Of a stretch of 64,000 bases of DNA, positions 35,735-44,113 are shown one piece after another. The first letter of the stretch is position 1, and every line of letters starts with the position of its first letter. The notes below the pieces were generated by a model. It had not been told where the DNA came from and ran no database searches. It saw nothing but the letters and a program-made list of their open reading frames with translations. A program made the position numbers and the translations under genes. The stretch is from Bacteroides fragilis (GTDB lineage: Bacteria; Bacteroidota; Bacteroidia; Bacteroidales; Bacteroidaceae), in the NCBI RefSeq assembly GCF_002849695.1, contig NZ_CP018937.1, positions 2,666,001-2,730,000 on the forward strand, written 5' to 3'.

Positions 35735-37017
35735 TTTCTTATCTCCTTTAATCTAACGGTTACTGCATTTTTGTGTGCATCCAAATGTTCATTTGCAGCC
35801 ATTACTTCGATAGCCGGACCAATAGCAGCCATTCCATCAGGAAGTATCTCCTGAAAGGTAATTTTACGGATGAAACTGTCGAGACTTACCCCACTATAAG
35901 CTTTGGCATAACCATTCGTTGGCAGGGTATGATTAGTTCCCGAAGCATAATCACCTGCACTTTCGGGAGAGAAGGCTCCCAAGAATACAGAACCAGCATT
36001 AATGATCCGTCCGGATACTTCCATGTAATTCTTAGTCTCAATAATCAGATGTTCTGGCGCATAAGCATTAGTCAATTCCAGCGCCTCATCCATATCCTTC
36101 ACTAATATCAACTTACTGTTGGCCAAAGATTTCTCGGCAATGTCGCGGCGGTTCAGATAGCCCAACTGTCGCTCAACTTCATATACGACTTCCGTTTGCA
36201 ATTTTTCAGACGTCGTAATCAACACAGCCTGACTATCCACTCCATGTTCCGCCTGAGACAGAAGATCAGCGGCAACAAACACTGGATTAGCAGATTCGTC
36301 AGCCAGCACTTCTACTTCTGAAGGTCCGGCCGGCATATCAATGGCTACATCCCTCAAGCTAACAAGTTGTTTGGCTGCTGTAACATACTGGTTTCCCGGA
36401 CCAAATATCTTATAAACCTTAGGAATACTCTCTGTTCCGTATGCCATAGAAGCAATGGCCTGTACTCCACCCACCTTAAATATTTTGCTGACTCCGGCCA
36501 GATGGGCAGCAAAAAGGATTGCCGGATGCACTTTCCCATTTTTGTCAGGTGGTGTGCAAAGTACAATCTCTTTGCAGCCGGCAATCTTGGCAGGAATTGC
36601 AAGCATAAGCACGGTAGAGAATAAAGGGGCCGTTCCTCCGGGGATATATAAGCCGACCTTTTCAATGGCTACTGCCTTCTGCCAACAAGTAACCCCTTCC
36701 ATAGTATCTACCTTTTTCCCCTCAAAACGCTGTGCAGCATGGAAAGCCTCAATATTGCGTTTAGCCAGATAAATGGCAGCTTTCAATTCTATAGGAACCT
36801 CTTTTTCAGCTTCTTCAATCTCTTCGAGTGTAACGGCCAGTGAAGTGAGTTCGGCTTTATCAAACATAGCTTCATACTCCATCACCGTCCGGTCCCCACC
36901 AACTCTTACACGATTAATAATATCACGTACAGTATCAAAAAGGCTTTCTGTGTTGAGTACGGGCCGCTTCAGAATTTCATCCCACTGCGATCTATCGGGG
37001 TATTTAATCAGTTTCAT
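35731..37017 (-). CDS. hisD: histidinol dehydrogenase
   Basis: A 428-residue NAD-dependent zinc enzyme that oxidises histidinol to histidine in two steps. Characteristic segments are [34 protein letters not shown], the [15 protein letters not shown] block, the [14 protein letters not shown] motif, and the zinc/catalytic region with [12 protein letters not shown] and, later, [17 protein letters not shown]. Complete and normally sized. It is the second gene of the operon, 36 bp after hisG, and overlaps hisC by 4 bp. Confidence 0.96.
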   Translation of the reverse strand: MKLIKYPDRSQWDEILKRPVLNTESLFDTVRDIINRVRVGGDRTVMEYEAMFDKAELTSLAVTLEEIEEAEKEVPIELKAAIYLAKRNIEAFHAAQRFEGKKVDTMEGVTCWQKAVAIEKVGLYIPGGTAPLFSTVLMLAIPAKIAGCKEIVLCTPPDKNGKVHPAILFAAHLAGVSKIFKVGGVQAIASMAYGTESIPKVYKIFGPGNQYVTAAKQLVSLRDVAIDMPAGPSEVEVLADESANPVFVAADLLSQAEHGVDSQAVLITTSEKLQTEVVYEVERQLGYLNRRDIAEKSLANSKLILVKDMDEALELTNAYAPEHLIIETKNYMEVSGRIINAGSVFLGAFSPESAGDYASGTNHTLPTNGYAKAYSGVSLDSFIRKITFQEILPDGMAAIGPAIEVMAANEHLDAHKNAVTVRLKEIRK

Positions 37018-37053
37018 TATTTTTTTAATTAAAAGTTCAACAAACAGACTCGC

Positions 37054-37905
37054 TTAAATAATCATCTTTTCAATAGGCAATACTAAAATTCCCTCCGCTC
37101 CCAGTGCTTTCAGTTTACCTATAATCTCCCAAAATCGTTTTTCATCAAGTACTGTATGCACAGAGCACCAGCCTTCCTGTGCCAATGGCATTACGGTAGG
37201 ACTCTTCATCCCCGGCAATACGGCAATAATATCATCCAACTTATCTTTAGGTGCATTCATTAATACATATTTTTTATCTTCGGCTGTTTTCACGGCATCC
37301 ATACGGAAAAGCAATTCGTCCAATACCTCTTTCTTCTCTTTACTCATATTCTTATTGCCTATCAGCAGAGCTTCCGACTTCATCACGACCTCCACTTCTT
37401 TCAGACGATTGCTGACCAACGTAGAACCGGAACTGACAATATCAAAAATGGCATCCGCCAGTCCGATGCCTGGAGCAACCTCTACAGATCCGGTAATGAC
37501 ATGAACCTCGGCTTTAACTCCATTACTTTTCATGAAATTATCCAGAATTCCCGGATATGAAGTAGCAATTTTCTTTCCATTAAACCAACTTAGACCGGGA
37601 TATTCAATATCTTTGGGCATAGCCAGAGATAAACGACATTTGCTGAATCCAAGACGCTTAATAATTTCTGCGTCTTCTTGTTTTTCTACGAATTCATTTT
37701 CTCCCACTATACCAAGATCAGCAACTCCCGTAGCCACAGATTGTGGAATATCGTCATCACGGAGGAAAAGCACCTCAATTGGAAAATTAGACGACTGTAC
37801 GAGTAAAGTACGTTTAGTTGTGCTCAGTTTGATGTCTGATTCTTCAAGAAGGGCCATCGTTTCTTCAAAAAGACGCCCCTTGGCTTGTACTGCGATTCTT
37901 AACAT
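37054..37905 (-). CDS. hisG: ATP phosphoribosyltransferase, long form
   Basis: HisG starts histidine synthesis by joining ATP and PRPP. At 283 residues this is the long form, with a catalytic part containing LRIAVQAKGRLFEE, GVADLGIVGENEF and the PRPP-binding block LADAIFDIVSSGSTL. The C-terminal ~75 residues (KDKLDDIIAVLPGMKSPTV and following) form the ACT-like regulatory domain that binds histidine. So it carries its own feedback inhibition and needs no HisZ. It is the first gene of hisGDCB and lies 45 bp downstream of the attenuator hairpin. Confidence 0.96.
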   Translation of the reverse strand: MLRIAVQAKGRLFEETMALLEESDIKLSTTKRTLLVQSSNFPIEVLFLRDDDIPQSVATGVADLGIVGENEFVEKQEDAEIIKRLGFSKCRLSLAMPKDIEYPGLSWFNGKKIATSYPGILDNFMKSNGVKAEVHVITGSVEVAPGIGLADAIFDIVSSGSTLVSNRLKEVEVVMKSEALLIGNKNMSKEKKEVLDELLFRMDAVKTAEDKKYVLMNAPKDKLDDIIAVLPGMKSPTVMPLAQEGWCSVHTVLDEKRFWEIIGKLKALGAEGILVLPIEKMII

Positions 37906-37950
37906 AATTACAATATCTTAATTTACAATTTAAATTCAATATCCGGAAAA

Positions 37951-38022
37951 TAAAAAAGGCCCACCTTATCGGTAAGCCTCGTATTCTATCATATATATAC
38001 ACAATATCATCCTGCCCACCGA
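37951..38022 (-). promoter_or_regulatory. his operon attenuator (terminator and competing antiterminator)
   Basis: On the minus strand AGGCTTACC-gataa-GGTGGGCCT (37957-37979) followed by a T-run at 37951-37956 is an intrinsic terminator. Upstream, TCGGTGGGC (38014-38022), right after the leader-peptide stop codon, can pair over 9 positions with GCTTACCGA of the terminator's left arm, counting G-U pairs. The two folds exclude each other. The leader-peptide ribosome decides which forms: stalling at His codons favours the antiterminator and expression. Confidence 0.85.
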
Positions 38023-38023
38023 G

Positions 38024-38071
38024 TTATTCGATCGAGTAATGATGATGGCGATGTGTAATAGTAATGTTCAT
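38024..38071 (-). CDS. hisL: his operon leader peptide
   Basis: A 15-codon frame starts at ATG 38071 and ends in TAA at 38024-38026. The peptide is MNITITHRHHHYSIE, with four His among 15 residues, three of them consecutive. It sits between a consensus promoter and a terminator/antiterminator pair ahead of hisG, exactly where a his leader peptide belongs. The stop codon falls one base before the antiterminator strand, so a ribosome that finishes the peptide would cover it and let the terminator form. This is strong internal evidence for ribosome-mediated attenuation. Confidence 0.88.
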   Translation of the reverse strand: MNITITHRHHHYSIE

Positions 38072-38090
38072 ATCTTCATTCTTTATGCGA

Positions 38091-38122
38091 CAAAAATAAA
38101 CTATTAGTTCCGAATCACCAAA
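38091..38122 (-). promoter_or_regulatory. his operon promoter
   Basis: The minus strand reads TTTG-N20-TATTTTTG (TTTG at 38119-38122, -7 box at 38091-38098). Transcription would start near 38085, about 15 nt ahead of the leader-peptide ATG. Confidence 0.75.
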
Positions 38123-38151
38123 CAATTATCAGAAAAACTTCCGTTTTTCTT

Positions 38152-38643
38152 TCAAATCAAAGGGAGTATCTCTTCATCTTCTACTCCACATGATAAAAAG
38201 TGCATCTCTTCTTTAGCTTTTTCCTTCGGAAAAGTGAAATAAGTGCAGATCGCTTCCGTACACAATTCTCCATTTTTGTTATAAAGACGTGCCTCTATCA
38301 GTACAATATTGCGTTTCACCTCTTTAATATGTGCCTTGAGTACTACATGCGAATCATTAGTATTGATCGACTTACGATAGCGAGTTTCCATTTTCGATGT
38401 CACTCCTGTCGTCTGTAACTTCCGGAGAACCACCCAGGCACAGATTTCATCGAGAAGTACCGCCTGAATGCCTCCATGCAACGTATCAATCCATCCTTGG
38501 TATTCGGGACGCGGACGCCAGATACTTATCACTTCATCATCCTCTTCATAAAATTCCATTTTCACACCGGCTTCATTGTTGGGAGCACAACCAAAGCAAT
38601 TATATCCTTCCATTCCCTTCCAAGGATTAATAATCTTTTTCAT
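38152..38643 (-). CDS. PaaI-family hotdog thioesterase
   Basis: A 163-residue hotdog-fold protein. The opening NCFGCAPNN and the central helix block WIDTLHGGIQAVLLDEICAW are the PaaI/acyl-CoA thioesterase pattern (HGG followed by an acidic residue). Further strands continue with VLKAHIKEVKRNIVLIEARLY. No signal peptide, so it hydrolyses a cytoplasmic acyl- or aryl-CoA, substrate unknown. It is transcribed alone, upstream of the his promoter and divergent from the pirin gene. Confidence 0.87.
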   Translation of the reverse strand: MKKIINPWKGMEGYNCFGCAPNNEAGVKMEFYEEDDEVISIWRPRPEYQGWIDTLHGGIQAVLLDEICAWVVLRKLQTTGVTSKMETRYRKSINTNDSHVVLKAHIKEVKRNIVLIEARLYNKNGELCTEAICTYFTFPKEKAKEEMHFLSCGVEDEEILPLI

Positions 38644-38764
38644 ACTTTCCTATTTTAAATTGCTCAAAGATATAAATCTTTTTGTAAAATGCACAATTCT
38701 CGCTACCAGAACTTTATCTATCATTCATTTGTTATACGAATATTCTATTGAAGAAAGGAAAAAT

Positions 38765-39472
38765 ATGAAAACAGTAGTAGACAAAGCCTCCTCCAGAGGT
38801 TATTTCAATCATGGCTGGCTTAAAACCTACCATACATTTAGCTTTGCAAACTATTACAACCCATCGAGAATGCATTTTGGCGCATTGAGAGTGCTGAATG
38901 ATGACAGTGTAGCTCCATCAATGGGATTTGATACACATCCTCACCAGAATATGGAAGTGATTTCTATTCCCTTGAAAGGTTATCTGAGACATGGTGACAG
39001 TGTAAAAAACACCCAAACCATCACTCCCGGCGATATCCAAGTAATGAGTACGGGTAAAGGTATCTTTCACAGCGAATATAATGGCAGCGATAAAGAACAG
39101 TTAGAATTCCTACAAATATGGATATTTCCGAGAATCGAGAATACAGAACCGGAATATAACAACTACGATATCCGCCCCTTACTGAAAAGAAACGAACCGA
39201 TCTTGATTATCTCGCCTGACGGTAAGGTACCTGCTTCCATCAAACAAGATGCCTGGTTTTCCATGGGAACATTTGATGCCGGAAAAAGCTTTGAATACAA
39301 ATTGCACCAAGAAGGCAACGGAGTTTATATCTTCATCATCGAAGGGGATGTAAAGGTTGCAGATAATCTGTTATCAAAGCGTGACGGTATCGGACTCTGG
39401 GATACGAAGAACTTTAAAGTGGAGGTAATCCAGGAAGCAACTTTATTGTTAATGGAAGTACCAATGCGATAA
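38765..39472 (+). CDS. pirin-family bicupin protein (YhhW-like)
   Basis: I take the ATG at 38765 (MKTVVDKASSRGYFNHGWLK), which is the standard pirin start. The frame extends further upstream through the divergent gene's promoter area without pirin character. The 235-residue protein has the conserved metal-binding FDTHPHQNMEVISIPLKG block (His-x-His and Glu) and the GDIQVMSTGKGIFHSE block of the first cupin. Related proteins such as YhhW have quercetin dioxygenase activity in vitro, and the natural substrate is unknown. Confidence 0.88.
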   Translation: MKTVVDKASSRGYFNHGWLKTYHTFSFANYYNPSRMHFGALRVLNDDSVAPSMGFDTHPHQNMEVISIPLKGYLRHGDSVKNTQTITPGDIQVMSTGKGIFHSEYNGSDKEQLEFLQIWIFPRIENTEPEYNNYDIRPLLKRNEPILIISPDGKVPASIKQDAWFSMGTFDAGKSFEYKLHQEGNGVYIFIIEGDVKVADNLLSKRDGIGLWDTKNFKVEVIQEATLLLMEVPMR

Positions 39473-39488
39473 AGCAATAATAAAACAT

Positions 39489-39528
39489 AAGAAAGGCTGC
39501 CCCGCTTTATGCGAAGGCAGCCTTTCTT
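39489..39528. terminator. bidirectional terminator between pirin and dsbD
   Basis: A perfect 13-bp inverted repeat (AAGAAAGGCTGCC, 39489-39501 with 39516-39528), flanked by A/T runs, separates the two convergent genes. A short CGC/GCG stem extends inside the loop. Confidence 0.85.
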
Positions 39529-39549
39529 TTCATTTATTGAACACACTAT

Positions 39550-41559
39550 TTATTTTTCTTTCCGGTAGTTCTCAAGTCCGGTCTGCAAGAAGTCTATATA
39601 CTTGGATATATCTTCATCATAAGCATATGACTTGTTCAGCGGCTTACCTTCATTATCAATCAAAACATAAAAAGGCTGGGCATTGGCACCAAATTTCACA
39701 CGCTGCAGATAACTCCATTTATCACCTACCGTACGCAGAGTACGTTCTGTTCCATTCTCTGTAATCTTCACCGGTTCGGTAAGTGGAGTCTTGTTATCAA
39801 CATAAAGGGTAATCAATACATAATCATTATTGATAATGCTACTTACCTTCGGATCAGTCCATACGGCAAGCTCCATCTTACGACAGTTCACACAACCATA
39901 TCCTGTAAAATCGAGCATCACCGGTTTGTTATGCTGGCGGGCATATTCCATACCCAAGTCATAATCGTCGAACTTAGCATGTACCTCATTGGTATAAAGA
40001 TTAAAGTCCTGAGTCTTCATAGGTGGTGCAAAAGCACTAACAGCCTTCAAAGGTGCTCCCCACAGGCCCGGAATCATATAAATGGCAAAAGCCAAAGAGA
40101 TCAGTGCCATGAAAAAACGAGGAACGCTCACTTTCGTATCATCGTCATCGTGTGGAAACTTGATCTTGCCTAACAGATAGAAACCAAGCAAAGCAAAAAT
40201 CACAATCCACAAAGCAAGGAAAGTTTCACGATCCAGAATTCTCCATCCATATGCCAAATCGGCAACAGACAGGAATTTTAGAGCAAAAGCCAATTCCAAA
40301 AAGCCCAATGTTACTTTAATCACATTCATCCAGCCTCCTGACTTAGGCATTGATTTCAGCCAAGACGGGAATAAGGCGAATAAAGTGAACGGCAGAGCCA
40401 GCGCAATGGCAAAACCGAGCATACCAATCGCAGGAGCAACTACGCTGCCGGTAGTAGAAACCTGTACTAACAGGAATCCGATAATAGGGCCTGTACAAGA
40501 GAAAGATACAAGCGATAATGTAAATGCCATCAAGAAAATACTCAGTAATCCGCTGGTAGCTTCTGCTTTACTATCTACAGCCGTACTCCATTTTGCAGGA
40601 AGTGTCAGTTCGAAAGCTCCAAAGAAAGAGGCGGCAAATACGATCAACATCAGACAGAACAGAATATTGAAGACCGCATTGGTGGAAAGAGCATTTAGCG
40701 CACTGGCACCAAATATCAAAGTAATGGCAAGTCCCAATGCCACATAGATCACAACGATAGATGCACCATAAGTCCATGCATCACGGATACCTTTCTTTTT
40801 ATCTTTGCTCCTTTTTAAAAAGAAGCTTACCGTCATCGGTATGATAGGCCATACACAAGGAGTAAACAAGGCCAGCAAACCTCCCAGGAATCCTGTAATA
40901 AAGATATAGATCCAGGACATATCTTCCTGAGAATTTGCTTCTCCGAACTTCTTCAAATCATTAATAACCGGCTTCCATAAATCAATGCTGCCTACAGCAG
41001 GAGTAACAGCAGTAGCTGCCGGTTCTATAATACTATCAGAAACTGATGCGACAGGCTCTTCAACCGATGCTGCAGGAGTCTCTTTTACCGAAGTTGCAGC
41101 AGTTACAGCCGCCTTACCCGAAAGCTTGAAAGGGACTTGTGTAGGAGGTAAACAGTTTTCATCGTTACAAGCTCCATACTCCATATAACCTTCAATTGAA
41201 TAATCATTGCCGGTAAACTTTATCTTTTGTACGAACTGGGCTGTCTTTTCAAAATAACGCACCTTCATTTCGAATAGCTTATCAAAGCTCGAAACTTCTT
41301 TTCCCCTCGGGGTCAATTTACCAACCACTTCGGCACCTGATATCTTATCCACATTAAAAGTAGCAGAAATAGGACCACCATCACCCAGATCGGTAGAATA
41401 TACATGCCAACCGGCTTCAATCGTACCAGTAAAAACGATTTCGGCTTCAGCACCCGACAGGGTTTTCAGCTCTGTTTTAAACTTTACAGGTTCTTGTATC
41501 TGCGCCTGTGTCGTAAACACAACCAACAGTAAAAGCAGAAAAGAGGATAATTTCTTCAT
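39550..41559 (-). CDS. dsbD: DsbD-type thiol:disulfide interchange protein
   Basis: A 669-residue inner-membrane protein that passes electrons from cytoplasmic thioredoxin to periplasmic thiol proteins. After a signal peptide comes an immunoglobulin-like N-terminal domain with the pair YGACNDENCLPP (about 130-145). Then eight or so transmembrane segments follow, with the redox cysteines in ALFTPCVWPIIP and SFSCTGPIIG. The C-terminal thioredoxin-like domain has the active site GYGCVNCRKME. All three parts are intact. The exported thioredoxin at 19878-20345 and the CxxC protein at 128-994 are possible recipients of its electrons. Confidence 0.92.
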   Translation of the reverse strand: MKKLSSFLLLLLVVFTTQAQIQEPVKFKTELKTLSGAEAEIVFTGTIEAGWHVYSTDLGDGGPISATFNVDKISGAEVVGKLTPRGKEVSSFDKLFEMKVRYFEKTAQFVQKIKFTGNDYSIEGYMEYGACNDENCLPPTQVPFKLSGKAAVTAATSVKETPAASVEEPVASVSDSIIEPAATAVTPAVGSIDLWKPVINDLKKFGEANSQEDMSWIYIFITGFLGGLLALFTPCVWPIIPMTVSFFLKRSKDKKKGIRDAWTYGASIVVIYVALGLAITLIFGASALNALSTNAVFNILFCLMLIVFAASFFGAFELTLPAKWSTAVDSKAEATSGLLSIFLMAFTLSLVSFSCTGPIIGFLLVQVSTTGSVVAPAIGMLGFAIALALPFTLFALFPSWLKSMPKSGGWMNVIKVTLGFLELAFALKFLSVADLAYGWRILDRETFLALWIVIFALLGFYLLGKIKFPHDDDDTKVSVPRFFMALISLAFAIYMIPGLWGAPLKAVSAFAPPMKTQDFNLYTNEVHAKFDDYDLGMEYARQHNKPVMLDFTGYGCVNCRKMELAVWTDPKVSSIINNDYVLITLYVDNKTPLTEPVKITENGTERTLRTVGDKWSYLQRVKFGANAQPFYVLIDNEGKPLNKSYAYDEDISKYIDFLQTGLENYRKEK

Positions 41560-41656
41560 TCTTTAATTTTTTATGATGTTTCTAAAAATATAACAGCTAT
41601 CGAAATTTCCAGGTTTGAGTTTTCGGCAAATCTTAAATAGCTATCATTTTTTATAA

Positions 41657-41956
41657 CTAAAATTCATAATCTACACACGCCCGGCTCTCTTTCGTTTCCG
41701 CCAGAATTTTACCGGCAGCCACATGTTCGGGATGGGTAGCGTAAAACTTTACATCATCCAGATTATCAAATTCACTATACAACGCAATATTCCAGGTTTC
41801 CCCCGGATTCATATTCAGCCCGACCTCAATCTTACGGATCACAGAGATTTTAGCAGGCAATGCTTCGATAGCTTCTTTAAAACTATTCATCACAACGAGT
41901 TTCTTTTCTACAGAAACATCGTCTCTTAACTTAAATAATACAATGTGTTTTACCAT
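41657..41956 (-). CDS. Dabb-family stress-response protein
   Basis: A 99-residue single-domain protein beginning MVKHIVLFKLRDDVSVEKK and ending with a conserved H-x-x-x-A-x-G-like helix (THPEHVAAGKILAE). This matches the Dabb (dimeric alpha-beta barrel) family. Such proteins form small dimers, and their substrate in bacteria is usually unknown. It stands alone between dsbD and the divergent uridine kinase gene. Confidence 0.88.
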   Translation of the reverse strand: MVKHIVLFKLRDDVSVEKKLVVMNSFKEAIEALPAKISVIRKIEVGLNMNPGETWNIALYSEFDNLDDVKFYATHPEHVAAGKILAETKESRACVDYEF

Positions 41957-41959
41957 TAC

Positions 41960-41991
41960 GTTGTTATTTTAATTATTTGTTTTTATATTTG
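41960..41991 (+). promoter_or_regulatory. promoter of the uridine kinase gene
   Basis: TATATTTG at 41984-41991 is preceded, 20 bp upstream, by GTTG (one mismatch to TTTG) at 41960-41963. It would give a ~60-nt leader to the ATG at 42058. Confidence 0.5.
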
Positions 41992-42057
41992 TCAGCCGAA
42001 GTTGTTTTTTACAATTGCAAAATTACTCTATTTGTTTCAAATATACACTATAAAAGG

Positions 42058-42666
42058 ATGTTAATAATAGGAATAGCAGGCGGAACAGGCTCAGGAAAGA
42101 CCACCGTCGTACGGAAAATCATTGAGAGTCTGCCGGCTGGCGAAGTAGTATTACTGCCACAGGATTCATACTATAAAGACAGCAGTCATGTGCCGGTGGA
42201 GGAACGGCAGAACATCAATTTTGATCATCCGGACGCTTTTGAGTGGAGCCTTTTGTCTAAACATGTTTCCATGCTGAGAGAAGGCAAGTGCATTGAGCAG
42301 CCCACCTATTCCTATCTGACCTGTACCCGTCAGCCCGAAACGATACATATTGAGCCACGTGAAGTTGTCATTATCGAAGGTATACTGGCCCTATGCGACA
42401 AAAAACTGCGTAATATGATGGACCTGAAAATATTCGTCGATGCCGATCCTGATGAACGGCTGATACGCGTCATCCAACGTGATGTAGTGGAACGGGGCCG
42501 TACGGCAGAAGCTGTAATGGAACGATACACACGCGTCCTGAAACCCATGCATTTGCAGTTCATCGAACCTTGTAAGCGTTATGCCGACCTGATTGTCCCT
42601 GAAGGGGGAAGCAATCAAGTAGCTATCGATATATTGACCATGTACATCAAAAAACACATCGGTTAG
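42058..42666 (+). CDS. udk: uridine/cytidine kinase
   Basis: A 202-residue P-loop kinase that phosphorylates uridine and cytidine in pyrimidine salvage. I start at ATG 42058, giving MLIIGIAGGTGSGKTT with the P-loop at residues 8-15. The open frame extends 27 codons upstream into the leader without kinase features. Other family blocks are LPQDSYYKD, NFDHPDAFEW, VVIIEGILAL, FVDADPDERLIRVIQRD and ERGRTAEAVMERY. It is followed after 2 bp by the MltF-like gene, so the two form one transcript although their functions seem unrelated. Confidence 0.94.
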   Translation: MLIIGIAGGTGSGKTTVVRKIIESLPAGEVVLLPQDSYYKDSSHVPVEERQNINFDHPDAFEWSLLSKHVSMLREGKCIEQPTYSYLTCTRQPETIHIEPREVVIIEGILALCDKKLRNMMDLKIFVDADPDERLIRVIQRDVVERGRTAEAVMERYTRVLKPMHLQFIEPCKRYADLIVPEGGSNQVAIDILTMYIKKHIG

Positions 42667-42668
42667 TC

Positions 42669-44060
42669 ATGAAACGGCACCTCGTAGTTTACTCTCTCTT
42701 TTTCCTGCTCTTCTGTATACTGTCCTGCCGTAATAAGCAGGTAATCGTTACAGAAGATACCTCGGCACACGATCTGGAGCAAATCAAAGATAGTGGCGAA
42801 CTCGTCGTTCTCACTCTTTACAGTTCAACATCTTATTTCATTTACCGTGGGCAAGACATGGGTTTCCAGTATGAGCTCAGTGAACAATTCGCTAAAAATT
42901 TAGGCGTAAAATTACGCATAGAGGTTGCCAAGAATGTACCGGAATTAATCCGGAAATTGCTGAATGGTGAAGGAGATCTTATCGCATATAATATTCCAAT
43001 TACCAAAGAATTAAAAGACAGTCTGATTTATTGCGGTGAAGAAGTGATCACCCACCAGGTGATTGTTCAACGAAACACCGGAAAAATAAAACCACTGAAG
43101 GATGTAACCGAATTGATCGGCAAAGATATATACGTGAAACCTGGCAAATATTACGAGCGGTTGGTCAATCTGGATAAAGAGCTTGGCGGAGGTATTCATA
43201 TTCATAAAGTAACTAATGACAGCATTACCGCTGAAGACCTGATAACTCAGGTTGCACAAGGTAAAATCCCCTATACAGTTGCGGATAATGATGTAGCCAA
43301 ACTGAATGCTACTTATTATCCCAATCTGAATACCGGCCTTTCTATCAGTTTTGACCAACGGGCTGCATGGGCAGTGCGTAAAGATTGCCCGCAACTGGCA
43401 GAAGCAGCAAACAAATGGCATAAAGAAAATATGACCTCACCTGCGTATACAGCCAGTATGAAAAGATATTTCGAAATCAGCAAAGCAATGCCCCACTCTC
43501 CCATCTTGTCTTTAAAAGAAGGCAAAATCTCTCACTACGATAACTTATTCAAAAAATACGCCAAAGAGATAGGCTGGGACTGGCGCCTGCTGGCATCTTT
43601 AGCTTATACAGAATCCAACTTCGATACAACTGCCGTATCATGGGCAGGAGCAAAGGGATTGATGCAATTAATGCCCGCTACCGCACGTGCAATGGGAGTC
43701 CCACCGGGAAAAGAGCAAAATCCGGAAGAAAGTATCAAAGCTGCCGTAAAATATATTGCAGCCACAGACCGTAGTCTGAGTATGGTTCCAGATAAACAGG
43801 AGCGGATTAAATTTATCCTCGCTTCATATAATGCCGGATTGGGACATATTTTTGACGCTATTGCACTGGCAGATAAATATGGCAAAAATAAAACGGTATG
43901 GACCGATAATGTAGAAAATTACATCCTACTGAAAAGCAATGAAGAGTACTTCACCGATCCGGTGTGTAAAAACGGATATTTTCGTGGAATAGAAACATAT
44001 AATTTTGTGAGAGATATCAATTCGAGGTACGAATCGTACAAGAAAAAAATAAAAAGCTGA
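42669..44060 (+). CDS. mltF: MltF-like membrane-bound lytic transglycosylase
   Basis: A 463-residue lipoprotein (signal LFCILSC) with two domains. Residues about 40-270 resemble a family 3 solute-binding protein, including GELVVLTLYSSTSYFIYRG and GFQYELSEQFAKNL. Residues about 290-440 form an SLT transglycosylase with the catalytic Glu in LLASLAYTESNFD, followed by SWAGAKGLMQLMPATARAMG and ILASYNAGLGHI. This is the MltF architecture, in which the periplasmic sensor domain controls cleavage of peptidoglycan. It ends just before a strong terminator. Confidence 0.9.
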   Translation: MKRHLVVYSLFFLLFCILSCRNKQVIVTEDTSAHDLEQIKDSGELVVLTLYSSTSYFIYRGQDMGFQYELSEQFAKNLGVKLRIEVAKNVPELIRKLLNGEGDLIAYNIPITKELKDSLIYCGEEVITHQVIVQRNTGKIKPLKDVTELIGKDIYVKPGKYYERLVNLDKELGGGIHIHKVTNDSITAEDLITQVAQGKIPYTVADNDVAKLNATYYPNLNTGLSISFDQRAAWAVRKDCPQLAEAANKWHKENMTSPAYTASMKRYFEISKAMPHSPILSLKEGKISHYDNLFKKYAKEIGWDWRLLASLAYTESNFDTTAVSWAGAKGLMQLMPATARAMGVPPGKEQNPEESIKAAVKYIAATDRSLSMVPDKQERIKFILASYNAGLGHIFDAIALADKYGKNKTVWTDNVENYILLKSNEEYFTDPVCKNGYFRGIETYNFVRDINSRYESYKKKIKS

Positions 44061-44071
44061 AATGCTTCTAA

Positions 44072-44098
44072 AGTCTGCAATCAAAAAAATTGCAGACT
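44072..44098. terminator. bidirectional terminator
   Basis: AGTCTGCAAT (44072-44081) and its exact complement (44089-44098) enclose a 7-base A-rich loop between the convergent mltF-like and symporter genes. Confidence 0.8.
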
Positions 44099-44113
44099 CT
44101 TGACAACGCATTT

